Shown here piece after piece: positions 8,854-17,325 of a DNA stretch of 39,627 nucleotides. Below the pieces are notes generated by a model. The model had not been told where the DNA came from, made no database searches, and was given only the letters and a program-made list of their open reading frames with translations. This DNA comes from an uncultured Acetobacteraceae bacterium (GTDB taxonomy: Bacteria > Pseudomonadota > Alphaproteobacteria > Acetobacterales > Acetobacteraceae). Where the stretch lies: NCBI GenBank assembly GCA_903877125.1, contig CAIRCM010000231.1, positions 1 through 39,627 of the forward strand, written 5' to 3'. The translations under genes were made by a program, and so were the position numbers. Within the stretch, counting starts at the first letter, position 1. Each line of letters begins with the position of its first letter.

Positions 8854-9915
8854 ATGAACCCGTTTTGGAGCCAGTTGGCTCGCGATCTGTCGCCCTACGT
8901 CCCCGGCGAGCAGCCGCGTGTCGCCAATCTGGTGAAGCTCAACACCAACGAGAGCCCGTTTGGCCCCTCGCCGCTGGCACTCGCGGCAATGCGCGACGCG
9001 GCGAACGAGTCCCAACGCCTCTATCCCGATCCCGAGGCAACCGAACTGCGGACGGCACTCGCCGCCCATCACGGAGTCAAAACCCAGCAGGTCTTCGTCG
9101 GAAACGGCTCGGACGAAGTGATCGCCCACGCCTTCGCCGCCCTGCTGAAGCAGGACCGGCCGCTGCTCTATCCGGACGTGACTTACAGCTTCTACCCCGT
9201 TTGGGCGCAGCTGTTCGGCATCGCGGCCGAAACCGTCCCGCTGGACGAAAACATGCGGGTCCGCGTGGCCGATTATCGCCGTCCGGCCGGATCGATCGTC
9301 ATCGCCAACCCGAACGCCCCGACCGGCATCGCACTGCCCCCGGCGGAAATCGCCCAACTGCTGCGCGACCACCCCGATATTCCGGTGCTGATCGATGAGG
9401 CCTATGTCGATTTCGGCGGCGAAAGCGCCATCCCGCTGATCGCCGACCATCCAAACCTGCTGGTGGTGCAGACGATGTCGAAATCCCGCGCCCTGGCCGG
9501 GCTGCGCGTCGGCTATGCGATCGGCGATGTCGGACTGATCGAGGCGCTTCGGCGGGTGAAAGACAGCTTCAACTCCTACCCGCTCGGTCGTGCGGCACAG
9601 GCGGGCGCAACCGCATCGGTCCTCGACGATGATTATTTCCGCGTGAGCCGCGCCCGCGTCATTGCCGGGCGGGACGCGATGACGACGGCACTGGAACGTC
9701 TCGGTTTCGACATTCTCCCCTCCGCCGCGAATTTCGTGTTTGCGCGACATCCCCGCCTCGACGGTCAGCAATTGGCCGCCGCGCTGCGGGAACGGGCGGT
9801 GTTGGTCCGCCATTTCAACAAACCCCGTATTGCCGCGTATCTGCGGATCACCGTCGGAACAGAAGCCGATACGCAACGGCTGGTCGAGGCAGCGAAGGAC
9901 ATCCTCGGGAACTAA
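8854..9915 (+). CDS. hisC: Histidinol-phosphate aminotransferase (class I/II PLP aminotransferase)
   Basis: The 353-aa enzyme transfers an amino group between glutamate and imidazole acetol phosphate in histidine synthesis; many alphaproteobacterial HisC proteins also serve aromatic amino acids. Family landmarks are KLNTNESPFGPSP near the N-terminus, GNGSDE, ANPNAPTG (Asn154), the PLP-ring Asp181 in LIDEAYVDF, the Schiff-base Lys210 in TMSKSRALAGLR and the phosphate-binding Arg218. ATG at 8854 gives the standard N-terminus; the open frame upstream overlaps the ABC gene and is not used. The TAA stop (9913-9915) abuts a MITE-like element. No other his genes are nearby, so this could be a second, aromatic-type copy. 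Confidence 0.92.
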   Translation: MNPFWSQLARDLSPYVPGEQPRVANLVKLNTNESPFGPSPLALAAMRDAANESQRLYPDPEATELRTALAAHHGVKTQQVFVGNGSDEVIAHAFAALLKQDRPLLYPDVTYSFYPVWAQLFGIAAETVPLDENMRVRVADYRRPAGSIVIANPNAPTGIALPPAEIAQLLRDHPDIPVLIDEAYVDFGGESAIPLIADHPNLLVVQTMSKSRALAGLRVGYAIGDVGLIEALRRVKDSFNSYPLGRAAQAGATASVLDDDYFRVSRARVIAGRDAMTTALERLGFDILPSAANFVFARHPRLDGQQLAAALRERAVLVRHFNKPRIAAYLRITVGTEADTQRLVEAAKDILGN

Positions 9916-10083
9916 TACCAGACCGCGCAATGATTGACTCGTGGCGGATGCCCACCCGTCATGCCGGCGAATGCCGGTACCCACGCCTTTCGGAAGTCCC
10001 AGCCTCGCAAGGCGTGGATACCGGCATTCGCCGCCATGACGTGATCCGGTCGGCCGACTCGTTTAATTTTGGGCGTTGCCTAA
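9915..10083. repeat. MITE-like element, full-length copy in reverse orientation
   Basis: Its left end ATACCAGACCG starts in the hisC stop codon (TAA at 9913-9915). Read on the minus strand, the interior is nearly identical to 17876-18045, including the nested palindrome made of CATGCCGGCGAATGCCGGTA and its complement around CGAGGCTGGGACTTCC. The right end differs from the other copies: bases 10048-10083 are instead nearly identical to 12489-12524 (two differences in 36). No coding capacity is seen. It fills the gap between hisC and the DUF5666 gene. Confidence 0.7.
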
Positions 10084-10143
10084 ACCAGCCTCGTGGAAGG
10101 CTCACCCGCCGGCGCCCCCCATCGGGGCGGGTGCCCGAACCGG

Positions 10144-11424
10144 TCAGCGCGGCGGTAAGCCACCCGGTCTGGGCGGGATACGCGGCACCATCCGCGGCAG
10201 CGCGCCGCCAATACCCAGGGGTTGGCCAGGGGGGAGACCCGGGGGAGGATATGCGCCACCCGGCCCCAAAGCCGCTGTCGGTTGATTGATCGCCCCCGGC
10301 GGTGGCGGGACGGGGGCGGGACCCGGTCCGCCACCCGGCTGGCCGAGGGGCCCGCCGGGCGCCAACCCAGTCGGAACGGTCGGCGCATCCGGGGGCCGGG
10401 CGGTTGACACAGCCAGTCCGCCCGCGGGCAAGCCGCGTGACAGCAGCACGTCCGTCAACCCGAAGCCGCCGCCGGTTTGCGCGGTCAGATGCAGCACGAA
10501 CAACCCATCCTGACTCGCCGGCGCCGCGATACCCCCGATCCCTGCGCGATAGCCGCCGGCCAGACTGACGGAACCTGACCCGAAGCGGGCATGTGCCTGA
10601 ACGATCAACCGCGTCGTGCCCGCCCCGAACCAGGCCGGGGGATCGGTCAACAGAAGATCCGGCGCCACGGCATCGGCATGCAGCACACCGCGGTCGTAGA
10701 TGCCGCTCGCCGTCACAAAGGTGCCAGCCAACGCGCCGTTATCGCCGTTGGCCAGCAGCGCCAGCCCGCCGATCCACGATTGGCCGTCCAACCGCACCAT
10801 CGGTCCATGCACCAGGACGCGGCCTTGCGGTGCGCTATCCACGCGGCTGGCCACGATATCGCCCTCACTGTCGCGCAAGCCGCTGACCGAAACCCATGCG
10901 CCAACCTGGATTTGCGCCGAGCCGACGGTGCTCGCGCGCACTTTCACCCGCTGGCCCGCGACGGTGAATACCACGGGATTGACGCGTTCGATGGCCTCGA
11001 TCGGGCCCGTAACCTCATGCCGGACCGAAATGCGCAGCGCGCTGGCCGCATTGCCCGTACTCGTGGCGGCGATCGCGATCACTTGCCCAGCCCGCAGATC
11101 CCGCCTCGTCCCGGCGCTGCCGTCGATATCCACCGGCACGCGCGGGTCCAGCCCGACTTCCAGCCCATCGATGCAGACGCTGGCGAAGCCGGAAACAATG
11201 CCCACGATCCCGGTGCCGCCGCTGCCACGGTCGGCGAGCCCCCCCGTGCCCCCGCTGCCACGTTCCGCCACCATCCCCGTGCCGCCGCCGCCACGCTCGG
11301 CAAGCGGCGCCGATCCGTCCGGTTCAGCCCGGCACATCGCCGGCGTGACCGCGTACCGGGGCACGGGCGCGGTCTGGCAGCCGGCGGCGAGCAGCAGCAG
11401 CGTCAGGACCCCAAACCGCTTCAT
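10144..11424 (-). CDS. DUF5666-domain lipoprotein
   Basis: The 426-aa product starts MKRFGVLTLLLLAAGC, a lipoprotein signal with lipobox LAAGC and Cys16 as the predicted lipidated residue, so it should be anchored on the periplasmic side of a membrane. The mature N-terminus has three repeats of A(E/D)RG(G/S)GGTG (about residues 46-78). After these come beta-rich segments (GQRVKVRAS, GAWVSVSGLRDSEGDIVASRVD and similar) that look like the small beta-barrel repeats of DUF5666. The last 80 or so residues are Pro/Gly-rich and probably disordered. The start codon overlaps the stop of the DUF6502 gene by four bases (ATGA), so the two are translationally coupled; these two families are often neighbours. 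The biochemical role is unknown. An upstream start at 11499 would hide the lipoprotein signal and is rejected. Confidence 0.85.
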   Translation of the reverse strand: MKRFGVLTLLLLAAGCQTAPVPRYAVTPAMCRAEPDGSAPLAERGGGGTGMVAERGSGGTGGLADRGSGGTGIVGIVSGFASVCIDGLEVGLDPRVPVDIDGSAGTRRDLRAGQVIAIAATSTGNAASALRISVRHEVTGPIEAIERVNPVVFTVAGQRVKVRASTVGSAQIQVGAWVSVSGLRDSEGDIVASRVDSAPQGRVLVHGPMVRLDGQSWIGGLALLANGDNGALAGTFVTASGIYDRGVLHADAVAPDLLLTDPPAWFGAGTTRLIVQAHARFGSGSVSLAGGYRAGIGGIAAPASQDGLFVLHLTAQTGGGFGLTDVLLSRGLPAGGLAVSTARPPDAPTVPTGLAPGGPLGQPGGGPGPAPVPPPPGAINQPTAALGPGGAYPPPGLPPGQPLGIGGALPRMVPRIPPRPGGLPPR

Positions 11425-12287
11425 CGACCTTTCGTCTCCTCGTCGGCTTGGCCGGTGCCGTCGTCGCGATAGACGTAAAGCCCAAAATTGACCCGCCACC
11501 GATGCGGCTCGTCCGTCACCTCGTCAACCTCCGGCTTTCCTTCGGTCATCGCATCGGCGACGCGGGTCATGTCCGCGACCACCCGTGCCGCGGTCTCCCG
11601 GGCGGCTGCTTCCAAGGCGCGTGCGGTGCTTTCGTCCAACCGGTCGTAATGCACGGACCGGTCCAGAAAGGGCGGTGCGTCGGGCGCCGACACATTCGCG
11701 GCAGCAGCCTCCAGGTGGTCGCGCAGGTTGCGGCCAAAATAGAACATCTGTTCTGTGCGCCCGCCACGCGGAATGAACGAGACGGTGTTGAGGTGAACCC
11801 GGTCCTGTTCGTCCAGTGTCGCCACGCCCTGGGTCAGCCAGTCGTTCAGAACGGTACGGGGGCGCAAATCGGTCGTGACCGAGGCGATCAACGCGTCGAA
11901 GGATCCCTCGCCCGATCGTGGCAGCGGCTTGGGGGTGCCGTCAGCCTCGGCGAATTCGGGCATCGACAGCCAATGGGCGATGGCGCGCGTGCCTATGGTA
12001 ACGGTGGCGGGAACCGCGTCCGGTTCCGGCTGATCCGCGCGCAGCCGGTGCACCTCCCGACGTTGCAGGCCGGTGATCAGGCTCACGAGGCTGTCGGTGC
12101 GGTTCTTCTCGTGCCGCAACACGTCGTGGATCGCGACATCCACATAGAGCTGACGCAGCAGCTCCGCCATGGCCGGGAACGTGGCTCCGGCCTGAATGAG
12201 CAGGCGCACCAGCGGTCGCAGCATGCGGCGAGCCGCCCGCAGCAACGCGTCCGGCGGAGGGGGATTGGGCCGTTGAGTTCCGTCCAT
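11421..12287 (-). CDS. DUF6502 family protein, possible DNA-binding regulator
   Basis: The 288-aa protein has the family pattern LLRAARRMLRPLVRLLIQAG, then FPAMAELLRQLYVDVA and DSLVSLITGLQRREVHRLR, which resembles a winged-helix/helix-turn-helix arrangement in the first 80 residues. The rest is a helical domain with no motif I recognise. There are no signal peptide or membrane segments, so it is probably cytoplasmic. ATG at 12287 is chosen; a GTG at 12302 is possible. A perfect palindrome lies at 12330-12346, 42 bases upstream, and the same site precedes the PqqD operon. Autoregulation by this protein is therefore a testable inference. It is first in an operon with the DUF5666 lipoprotein gene. 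Confidence 0.8.
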   Translation of the reverse strand: MDGTQRPNPPPPDALLRAARRMLRPLVRLLIQAGATFPAMAELLRQLYVDVAIHDVLRHEKNRTDSLVSLITGLQRREVHRLRADQPEPDAVPATVTIGTRAIAHWLSMPEFAEADGTPKPLPRSGEGSFDALIASVTTDLRPRTVLNDWLTQGVATLDEQDRVHLNTVSFIPRGGRTEQMFYFGRNLRDHLEAAAANVSAPDAPPFLDRSVHYDRLDESTARALEAAARETAARVVADMTRVADAMTEGKPEVDEVTDEPHRWRVNFGLYVYRDDGTGQADEETKGR

Positions 12288-12329
12288 GCCGATTTCTAAC
12301 ACCAGGCGTTCGAAAAGGCAGCTTTGAAT

Positions 12330-12346
12330 GTGTGTAAATTACACAC
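12330..12346 (-). promoter_or_regulatory. Perfect 17-bp palindromic operator upstream of the DUF6502-DUF5666 operon
   Basis: GTGTGTAAATTACACAC has 7-base arms with a 3-base centre, and the symmetry extends to 19 bases (12329-12347). It differs at only three positions from the palindrome at 17681-17697, giving the consensus GTGTGYAAAWTRCACAC. It sits 42 bases before the DUF6502 start. Hexamers in the same positions as in the other promoter would be CATTTG and TTCAAA on the minus strand, which are weak. I found no third copy in the window. Confidence 0.75.
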
Positions 12347-12445
12347 AAATGACGATATCTCGATCGCCACCCCCAAGACAAAGTCCCAATCCATCCTAAG
12401 GCAACGCGCAAAAATGACCGCTCCAAGTCGCGGCGGTCTCGTTAC

Positions 12446-12480
12446 ATCGTCATGGCCCGGACGAGCCGGGCCATGACGAT
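12446..12480. terminator. Strong 15-bp hairpin between the two minus-strand operons
   Basis: ATCGTCATGGCCCGG (12446-12460) and CCGGGCCATGACGAT (12466-12480) pair perfectly around a 5-base loop. The hairpin lies 41 bases past the end of the urea-transporter/M23 gene and upstream of the DUF6502 operator, where it would separate the two transcription units. No T run follows on the minus strand. The core also occurs at 5828-5848 and is a dispersed repeat. Bases 12489-12524 next to it repeat 10048-10083. Confidence 0.5.
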
Positions 12481-12520
12481 TTGGGAGTGGTCGGCCGACT
12501 CGTTTCATTTTGGGCATTGC

Positions 12521-14710
12521 CTAATCTCCGCTCGGCGATCCCGGCTCGAAGGATAGTTGCGTGATCGCCAGCGCGCCGTCCGCCAGTTCCGCGCGCACCG
12601 CGATGGCGCCGCGCACCGGTGCCACCGTCGTCTCCACCGCCCGCACGGGAAACCCCGAACCCGCTTCCATCGCGGCCCGAACCACGACGGCGGCGCCGGC
12701 AACGAAGCGCATCGCAAGGGCGCGGCGCGGCGCCCGCCGGAACGGGCCGCTGGCGGCATTCGGCAGCGTGTCCGACCACATCAGGCCGTGCTCGCGCGCA
12801 TAAGGCACCGTCGCGAGCCCGAGGAACAGGCACGAAAGCAATGCCGTCGGCCGCCCTTCCACGGCCAGAACGCGAAACGCGGCGGGGCCGGCATGCGCCA
12901 CAAGGCGCGCGCAACCGTCCGTGAAGATTTGCCGCCCCGCGTCGTCCAGCGTGATCCGTATCGTGCCAACCCGTGTCGGAGCGCCCAACCAACGGCGGGC
13001 ACGCTCGCCCTCGGCGCGTAGAATGTAGCTGGCCTCGCCCGGCGCCATCCCCGCCAGCGCGGCAAGGCAGGCGGGATCGGGCAGCACCGGATGCACGAGG
13101 TCGCCATGCATCGGCAGACCGCTCGCCGACCAGACCGGTCCTTCGGCCGTGACGGTGACGTAGTTGGCGACCCGGAACGGGATCGTCGGCGCCCCGATCT
13201 CCGCCGTCGCCTGAACATGCATATGCAGATGCGGCACCGGCGAGCGGCCGGAATTGCCGAGCGCCCCGAGCGGCGTGCCGATCTCCACGCGCTGACCGGG
13301 TGCGACGGCGATGGAATGCTGGCGGAAATGCGCCAGGAGGACATAGCCACCCTGGTCCATCGCGATCGCAACGCAGTTGCCCCAGTTCGCCGCCAGGTTC
13401 ACCCCGCCCGGCGCATTATCGGCCACGCCATCGATAACCCGGACCACGGTGCCCGACGCGGGGGCATGGACCGGCACGCCGAAGCTCGCATAGGCCCCGA
13501 GATCGCCCTCGCACCCCGGCGGGCACGCTCGGTCTGCTGCGTCGTGGCATTCGAGGTCCAGCGCATGACGCCACGGCCCCCGATGGCTGAGCGAGCCGTT
13601 CTCGCCCTGGGTGACCCGCGCGGCCCGCGCGATCGGCAGGATGAGGTGCGGCAGATGCGCACCCGCGAACCGGGTCCTGGCTTCCTCGGCGGTGCGCCAG
13701 GTCTCGTCCGGGCCGGCCGCGGGGTTGGGGGCGAAGAATGGACGCGCATCGCCGTCGCGCAGACGCAGCGCCGCGATCATCGTCCAGGTCGTGAGAATGG
13801 AGGGAAGCGGCAGGAACGCCCAGCCGCCGCCGGTCCAGACATGCTGCTGCACGCAGGCAAGGCACGCGGCGAGCGCGCCGGCGATGGCCGCAAGCCCCAG
13901 CGCGCGCCAACCGGGCACGAGATAGATACCGCCGGTCGCGAGGCCGGCCAGCAAATAAGTGTGGGCGGAGGCAAGCCCGGCCCAAGGAACGTAAAGCGCT
14001 TCCAACGCCTCGATTATCGCCACACCGCCGCAATATCCCGCCACCGCGCAGACGAACGCCGTCCGCGACCAAACCAACAGCGCGGCGGCCACGATCGCCC
14101 CGGGGAGCGCGTGCGGCAGAAAAATCACCGTCCCCAGCGCGCGCAGAAACGCAAGCGGATACAGCCCGATCCATGCCGGTTCGGCGAAAAGCGCGGGGTG
14201 CTGCCCCACCGCCGTCCCCGCCCAGACCGGAAACAGCAGCAGCATCGAACCGAACACCAGACTGAACGCGAGACTGAGCGGCGGCATCCCCGCCAGCCGA
14301 GGCGCGAGATGCCAGCACGCCGCCGCCAGCACCAAGGCAACTATGACGACGGCCGCCAGAAGCAGGGCAATGACATGCGGCGCGACCGCGCTGCCCTCCG
14401 TGATCCATGCCACCGCCAGCCCGGCAAGCACCACGTTATAGAGCAACGTTCCGTTCGCGATCATCGCTTGGGGAAAGCCCAAAAGGCGGGCGAACCCGAC
14501 CCCGAACCCGGCAGCCGCCAGTGCGAAGCCGGCGAAGCGCGGATGCAGCGCCAGCGCGGCCAGCAGCACCGCGCCGAACCAGGGATGCGGCACGTAGAAC
14601 AACGCCCCGAACGCCCGAGCCAATGGCGCGACCGCCGGCAACACATGGGACAGCGACGGCAGGCGCGGCCAGCGCAAGGGCCGCGCGCCATCGAACGAAA
14701 CAACGTACAT
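12521..14710 (-). CDS. Urea-transporter-like membrane domain fused to an M23 (LytM-type) peptidase domain
   Basis: The 729-aa protein has an N-terminal hydrophobic half (residues about 20-315, roughly ten membrane segments) resembling the UT/SLC14 urea channel family, with NGTLLYNVVLAGLAVAW and LPSILTTWTM as the two pseudo-repeat signatures. Residues about 375-505 form an M23 metallopeptidase: His382 and Asp385 in RHALDLE, His461 in LLAHFR and the HxH pair 494/496 in PHLHMHV are the expected zinc and catalytic residues. The first ligand pair is spaced HxxD rather than the usual HxxxD. About 220 further C-terminal residues are unassigned. It is the last gene of the PqqD-led operon, 66 bases after the decarboxylase. 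The fusion suggests passage of a small amide or amine coupled to cleavage of a peptide, but the substrate and the side of the membrane are unknown. Confidence 0.85.
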   Translation of the reverse strand: MYVVSFDGARPLRWPRLPSLSHVLPAVAPLARAFGALFYVPHPWFGAVLLAALALHPRFAGFALAAAGFGVGFARLLGFPQAMIANGTLLYNVVLAGLAVAWITEGSAVAPHVIALLLAAVVIVALVLAAACWHLAPRLAGMPPLSLAFSLVFGSMLLLFPVWAGTAVGQHPALFAEPAWIGLYPLAFLRALGTVIFLPHALPGAIVAAALLVWSRTAFVCAVAGYCGGVAIIEALEALYVPWAGLASAHTYLLAGLATGGIYLVPGWRALGLAAIAGALAACLACVQQHVWTGGGWAFLPLPSILTTWTMIAALRLRDGDARPFFAPNPAAGPDETWRTAEEARTRFAGAHLPHLILPIARAARVTQGENGSLSHRGPWRHALDLECHDAADRACPPGCEGDLGAYASFGVPVHAPASGTVVRVIDGVADNAPGGVNLAANWGNCVAIAMDQGGYVLLAHFRQHSIAVAPGQRVEIGTPLGALGNSGRSPVPHLHMHVQATAEIGAPTIPFRVANYVTVTAEGPVWSASGLPMHGDLVHPVLPDPACLAALAGMAPGEASYILRAEGERARRWLGAPTRVGTIRITLDDAGRQIFTDGCARLVAHAGPAAFRVLAVEGRPTALLSCLFLGLATVPYAREHGLMWSDTLPNAASGPFRRAPRRALAMRFVAGAAVVVRAAMEAGSGFPVRAVETTVAPVRGAIAVRAELADGALAITQLSFEPGSPSGD

Positions 14711-14776
14711 CGCGTGAAATTCCTGCTGGAGCGGAAGGAGGGGCGATACCCGCTGGGACCGCCCCGCCTGTTTCGA

Positions 14777-16198
14777 TCAGGCCTGGAGCCAGGCCGGCAT
14801 GCGTTCGCCGCGCGTGACATCCTCCAGCGTTTCCCGTTCCCGGATCACCTCGATTTCGCCGTCCTCGCACACCAATACGACCGCCGGACGGTAGGTAATG
14901 AATTGCATCGACTGCGTGATGTTGTAGGCGCCCACCGGGTGCAGCACGAGGTGATCGCCCACATCCTGCGGCGGCAGAGCGACCTGTTCGCGCAGCACAT
15001 CGATATTCATGCAGAGACAACCGTAGAGTTTCACCAGACTCTTCGGTACATCGCCCGCCGGACGCGCCGGGCGGACATCGAACCGATACCAGGCGCCGGT
15101 GTAGAGAAGGTTCACGCCCGCATCCACAAGCAGCGACGCCGAAGAATCCTGGCCCAGAACCAGGTTGGCTTTCACGTCGCGCGCCGCGAGATCGGGCGAC
15201 CCGCCGCGCGTCCCGCCCTTCACGGCAACCACCGTCGTAATCAGCGATCCCGCCTCATCGACCAACGCGCGCCCGCTCTCCAGGAACAGCCGCGGGCGCC
15301 GGCCGCTCGGCAACGAATTCAGCACGCCGCAGATTGCTTCGGCATAATCCTCGATCGGCGGCACCGCTTCGTCGATCGGAAGTTGCGTGTAATGCAACGT
15401 GCTGCGGGACGGAAATCCGCCGCCAAGATTGATGAACGGCAACGTCCAGCCGAACGCCGCATGGATGCGCTCGAACATGCCCACGAGTTTCTCGGTGGCG
15501 GTGCGATAGGCACGTGGATCGAGAATATACGTGCCGATATGCGTGTGCAGCCCGGTCAGCACCAGCTTGCCCCCGCTCGCGGCGATGCGCTGCACGACAC
15601 GCCAAACTTCGCCATTCTCCAGCGCGAAGCCGAATTTCGACCAGATCGGACGGATGCCTGCGTCCAGCCAAACGCGAAGCGCGATCGAAACGGGTTCGCC
15701 GCGCGCCTCGGCGATCGATTCCAGGCACAGCAGTTCGTCCCAATTATCGACCTGGATATGCGCCCCCTCCGCCGTCGCGCGCTCGAGGATCGCTCGGGAC
15801 TTGTGCGGACCGTTGAAAATGATCTCGCGCCCCGGCACGCCGAGCGAGCGAGCCTTTTCGTATTCGAAATCGGATACGACCTCCGCGATGGAGCCCTCCT
15901 GGTGAAACACGCGACAGATCGCGCCGAGATAATTCGTCTTGTACGACCAGGCGAACGTCGTGTTCGGATAGCGCGACCGGAACGCGGCGCGGGCTCGGCG
16001 CACGGTGGCGCGCAACGTACGCTCCGAAAAGACGAACAAGGGCGACCCGAAACGCGCGGCGAGTTCGGATACCGCGACCCCGTCGATCGTTTCGGCTACA
16101 TCGGACGCGGGGCCAAGCGAAAAACGATTGCGCTCGGACATCGCATTGCTGGCGCTGGCGAGATCGCGGCCGATCGTGGGCGGAACATAGGCGGTCAT
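14777..16198 (-). CDS. Fold-type III PLP-dependent decarboxylase (diaminopimelate/ornithine decarboxylase-like)
   Basis: The 473-aa enzyme belongs to the alanine racemase/LysA fold and probably removes the alpha-carboxylate of an amino acid or amino-acid conjugate. PLP Lys87 is in AWSYKTNYL. HTHIGTY, FINLGGGFPS and FLESGRALV are the substrate and phosphate loops, and the C-terminal beta domain has GCLCMNIDVL (the catalytic C-x3-D element) and HPVGAYN. The VxGxC-S-GD pattern of true LysA is altered, so it is not a plain lysine-pathway enzyme; it is closer in style to PvsE-like and D-ornithine-type decarboxylases. ATG at 16198 is 28 bases after the ATP-grasp stop; an upstream start at 16282 would overlap that gene. 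It is third in the operon, so the ligase and decarboxylase probably act on one metabolite. Confidence 0.85.
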   Translation of the reverse strand: MTAYVPPTIGRDLASASNAMSERNRFSLGPASDVAETIDGVAVSELAARFGSPLFVFSERTLRATVRRARAAFRSRYPNTTFAWSYKTNYLGAICRVFHQEGSIAEVVSDFEYEKARSLGVPGREIIFNGPHKSRAILERATAEGAHIQVDNWDELLCLESIAEARGEPVSIALRVWLDAGIRPIWSKFGFALENGEVWRVVQRIAASGGKLVLTGLHTHIGTYILDPRAYRTATEKLVGMFERIHAAFGWTLPFINLGGGFPSRSTLHYTQLPIDEAVPPIEDYAEAICGVLNSLPSGRRPRLFLESGRALVDEAGSLITTVVAVKGGTRGGSPDLAARDVKANLVLGQDSSASLLVDAGVNLLYTGAWYRFDVRPARPAGDVPKSLVKLYGCLCMNIDVLREQVALPPQDVGDHLVLHPVGAYNITQSMQFITYRPAVVLVCEDGEIEVIRERETLEDVTRGERMPAWLQA

Positions 16199-16226
16199 GT
16201 CCTTGGGTCTCCGTATTGGTTGTGGA

Positions 16227-17321
16227 TCAGAGGAATGCTTGTGCGGCGCGTGGCGCGCGAGCGAGATGCCCCGCATGACCAAGCGCCGCGAGGTCGGCGA
16301 TATCGCCCGCGTAGTCGACGCAATGGCGGATGAAGATTCGCCCCGGCGGGCAGGCGGCGGGGGCCGGAACGGTGCCAGATCGCATCAGGTCCAACAGCGT
16401 CGCGGGTAGATTGCAGCCGAGTTGAGCGGGAAAATCGACCCAGGCGGGAAAACGCGGGTTCATTTCCAGCAGCTGATATTCTTCGGCGCCACTCGGCAGC
16501 AAAAATTCGAGTTCGAATGGCCCGTCCCATTTCAGCGCCGCGATCAAGGCCCCGGCCATCTCGGTCAGCACGGGATCGTCGATCGCGATGCCCGCGAAAC
16601 CCTTGCCCGCGCGACTGCGCAGCGTCTTGCGGATCGCACAGGCACCAAGAATGCCGCCGCCACCGTCGCCCAAGCCAACGACATTGTACTCCTCCCCAGT
16701 GAGCGCCTCCTGCAGCAGCACCGGCGTGCCCCATTGCGCGGACAGCTCCGCGAACGCCATCCGCAGCGCCGGCAGGTTCGTCACACGCTGCGCGTCGCAA
16801 TGCGCGCCCTTGACGTAGGCCGGCAGCCCAATATCGGCCGCGGCCAGAACAATATCGGCCTCGGACTGCAGCGCCGCCGTGCGCGGCGTGGAAACCCCCG
16901 CTTCGGCGCAAAGTTCCGTTAGGCGGGACTTCTCCCGGCGGGCGAAGGCACGCTTGCCCGGCAGGCAGCAGCCGATGCCAAGGGTCTCGAGCGTGTCGGT
17001 GATGGACATCAGCACCGGCAACTCGGCGTCGAGGCAGGGGATCAGCAGACCGATCGGATCGCGCGCGGCAATCGCGCCGAGGCGCGCCCGCCATGCCTCC
17101 GCCCCGGTCCCGGGGAACGGCATCGCGTAGACCGCGTCCAGGGTGTCCAGGCCGGTGGAGAAAATGCCGCTCTCCATCGTGTCGTAGGACAGACCGATGA
17201 TCCGGATGCCGGGATTCGCGCGGCGAAGGCTGGCCGCGACGGCGGAGCCGGGCTGAGGGCTCTCGCCCCGGTGCAGCCCGGTGACCGCGACAGTCGCGAT
17301 GGAGCGGTGCGGAGAATGCAT
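16227..17321 (-). CDS. ATP-grasp domain ligase
   Basis: This 364-aa protein should use ATP to activate a carboxylate and join it to an amine or thiol. Residues about 1-110 form an N-terminal Rossmann-like pre-ATP-grasp domain (TVAVTGLHRGESPQPGSAVA, LIPCLDAELP). Residues about 115-300 are the ATP-grasp domain, with PAYVKGAHCDAQRV (ATP-binding Lys), LLQEALTGEEYNVVGLGD and the metal-binding FELEFLLPSG...EMNPRFPAW. This is the carbamoyl-phosphate-synthetase-like subfamily that includes peptide and amino-acid ligases. It lies 4 bases after the PqqD-like gene and 28 before the decarboxylase. The neighbouring PqqD-like protein might present a peptide or carrier to it. The true substrates are not deducible from sequence. 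Confidence 0.85.
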   Translation of the reverse strand: MHSPHRSIATVAVTGLHRGESPQPGSAVAASLRRANPGIRIIGLSYDTMESGIFSTGLDTLDAVYAMPFPGTGAEAWRARLGAIAARDPIGLLIPCLDAELPVLMSITDTLETLGIGCCLPGKRAFARREKSRLTELCAEAGVSTPRTAALQSEADIVLAAADIGLPAYVKGAHCDAQRVTNLPALRMAFAELSAQWGTPVLLQEALTGEEYNVVGLGDGGGGILGACAIRKTLRSRAGKGFAGIAIDDPVLTEMAGALIAALKWDGPFELEFLLPSGAEEYQLLEMNPRFPAWVDFPAQLGCNLPATLLDLMRSGTVPAPAACPPGRIFIRHCVDYAGDIADLAALGHAGHLARAPRAAQAFL

Positions 17322-17325
17322 CGGA

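Noticed and set aside
13091-16333. Plus-strand frame of 1080 codons opposite the UT/M23 and decarboxylase genes
   Set aside because: Arg/His/Gln-rich nonsense translation; the minus strand contains two well-conserved enzymes.
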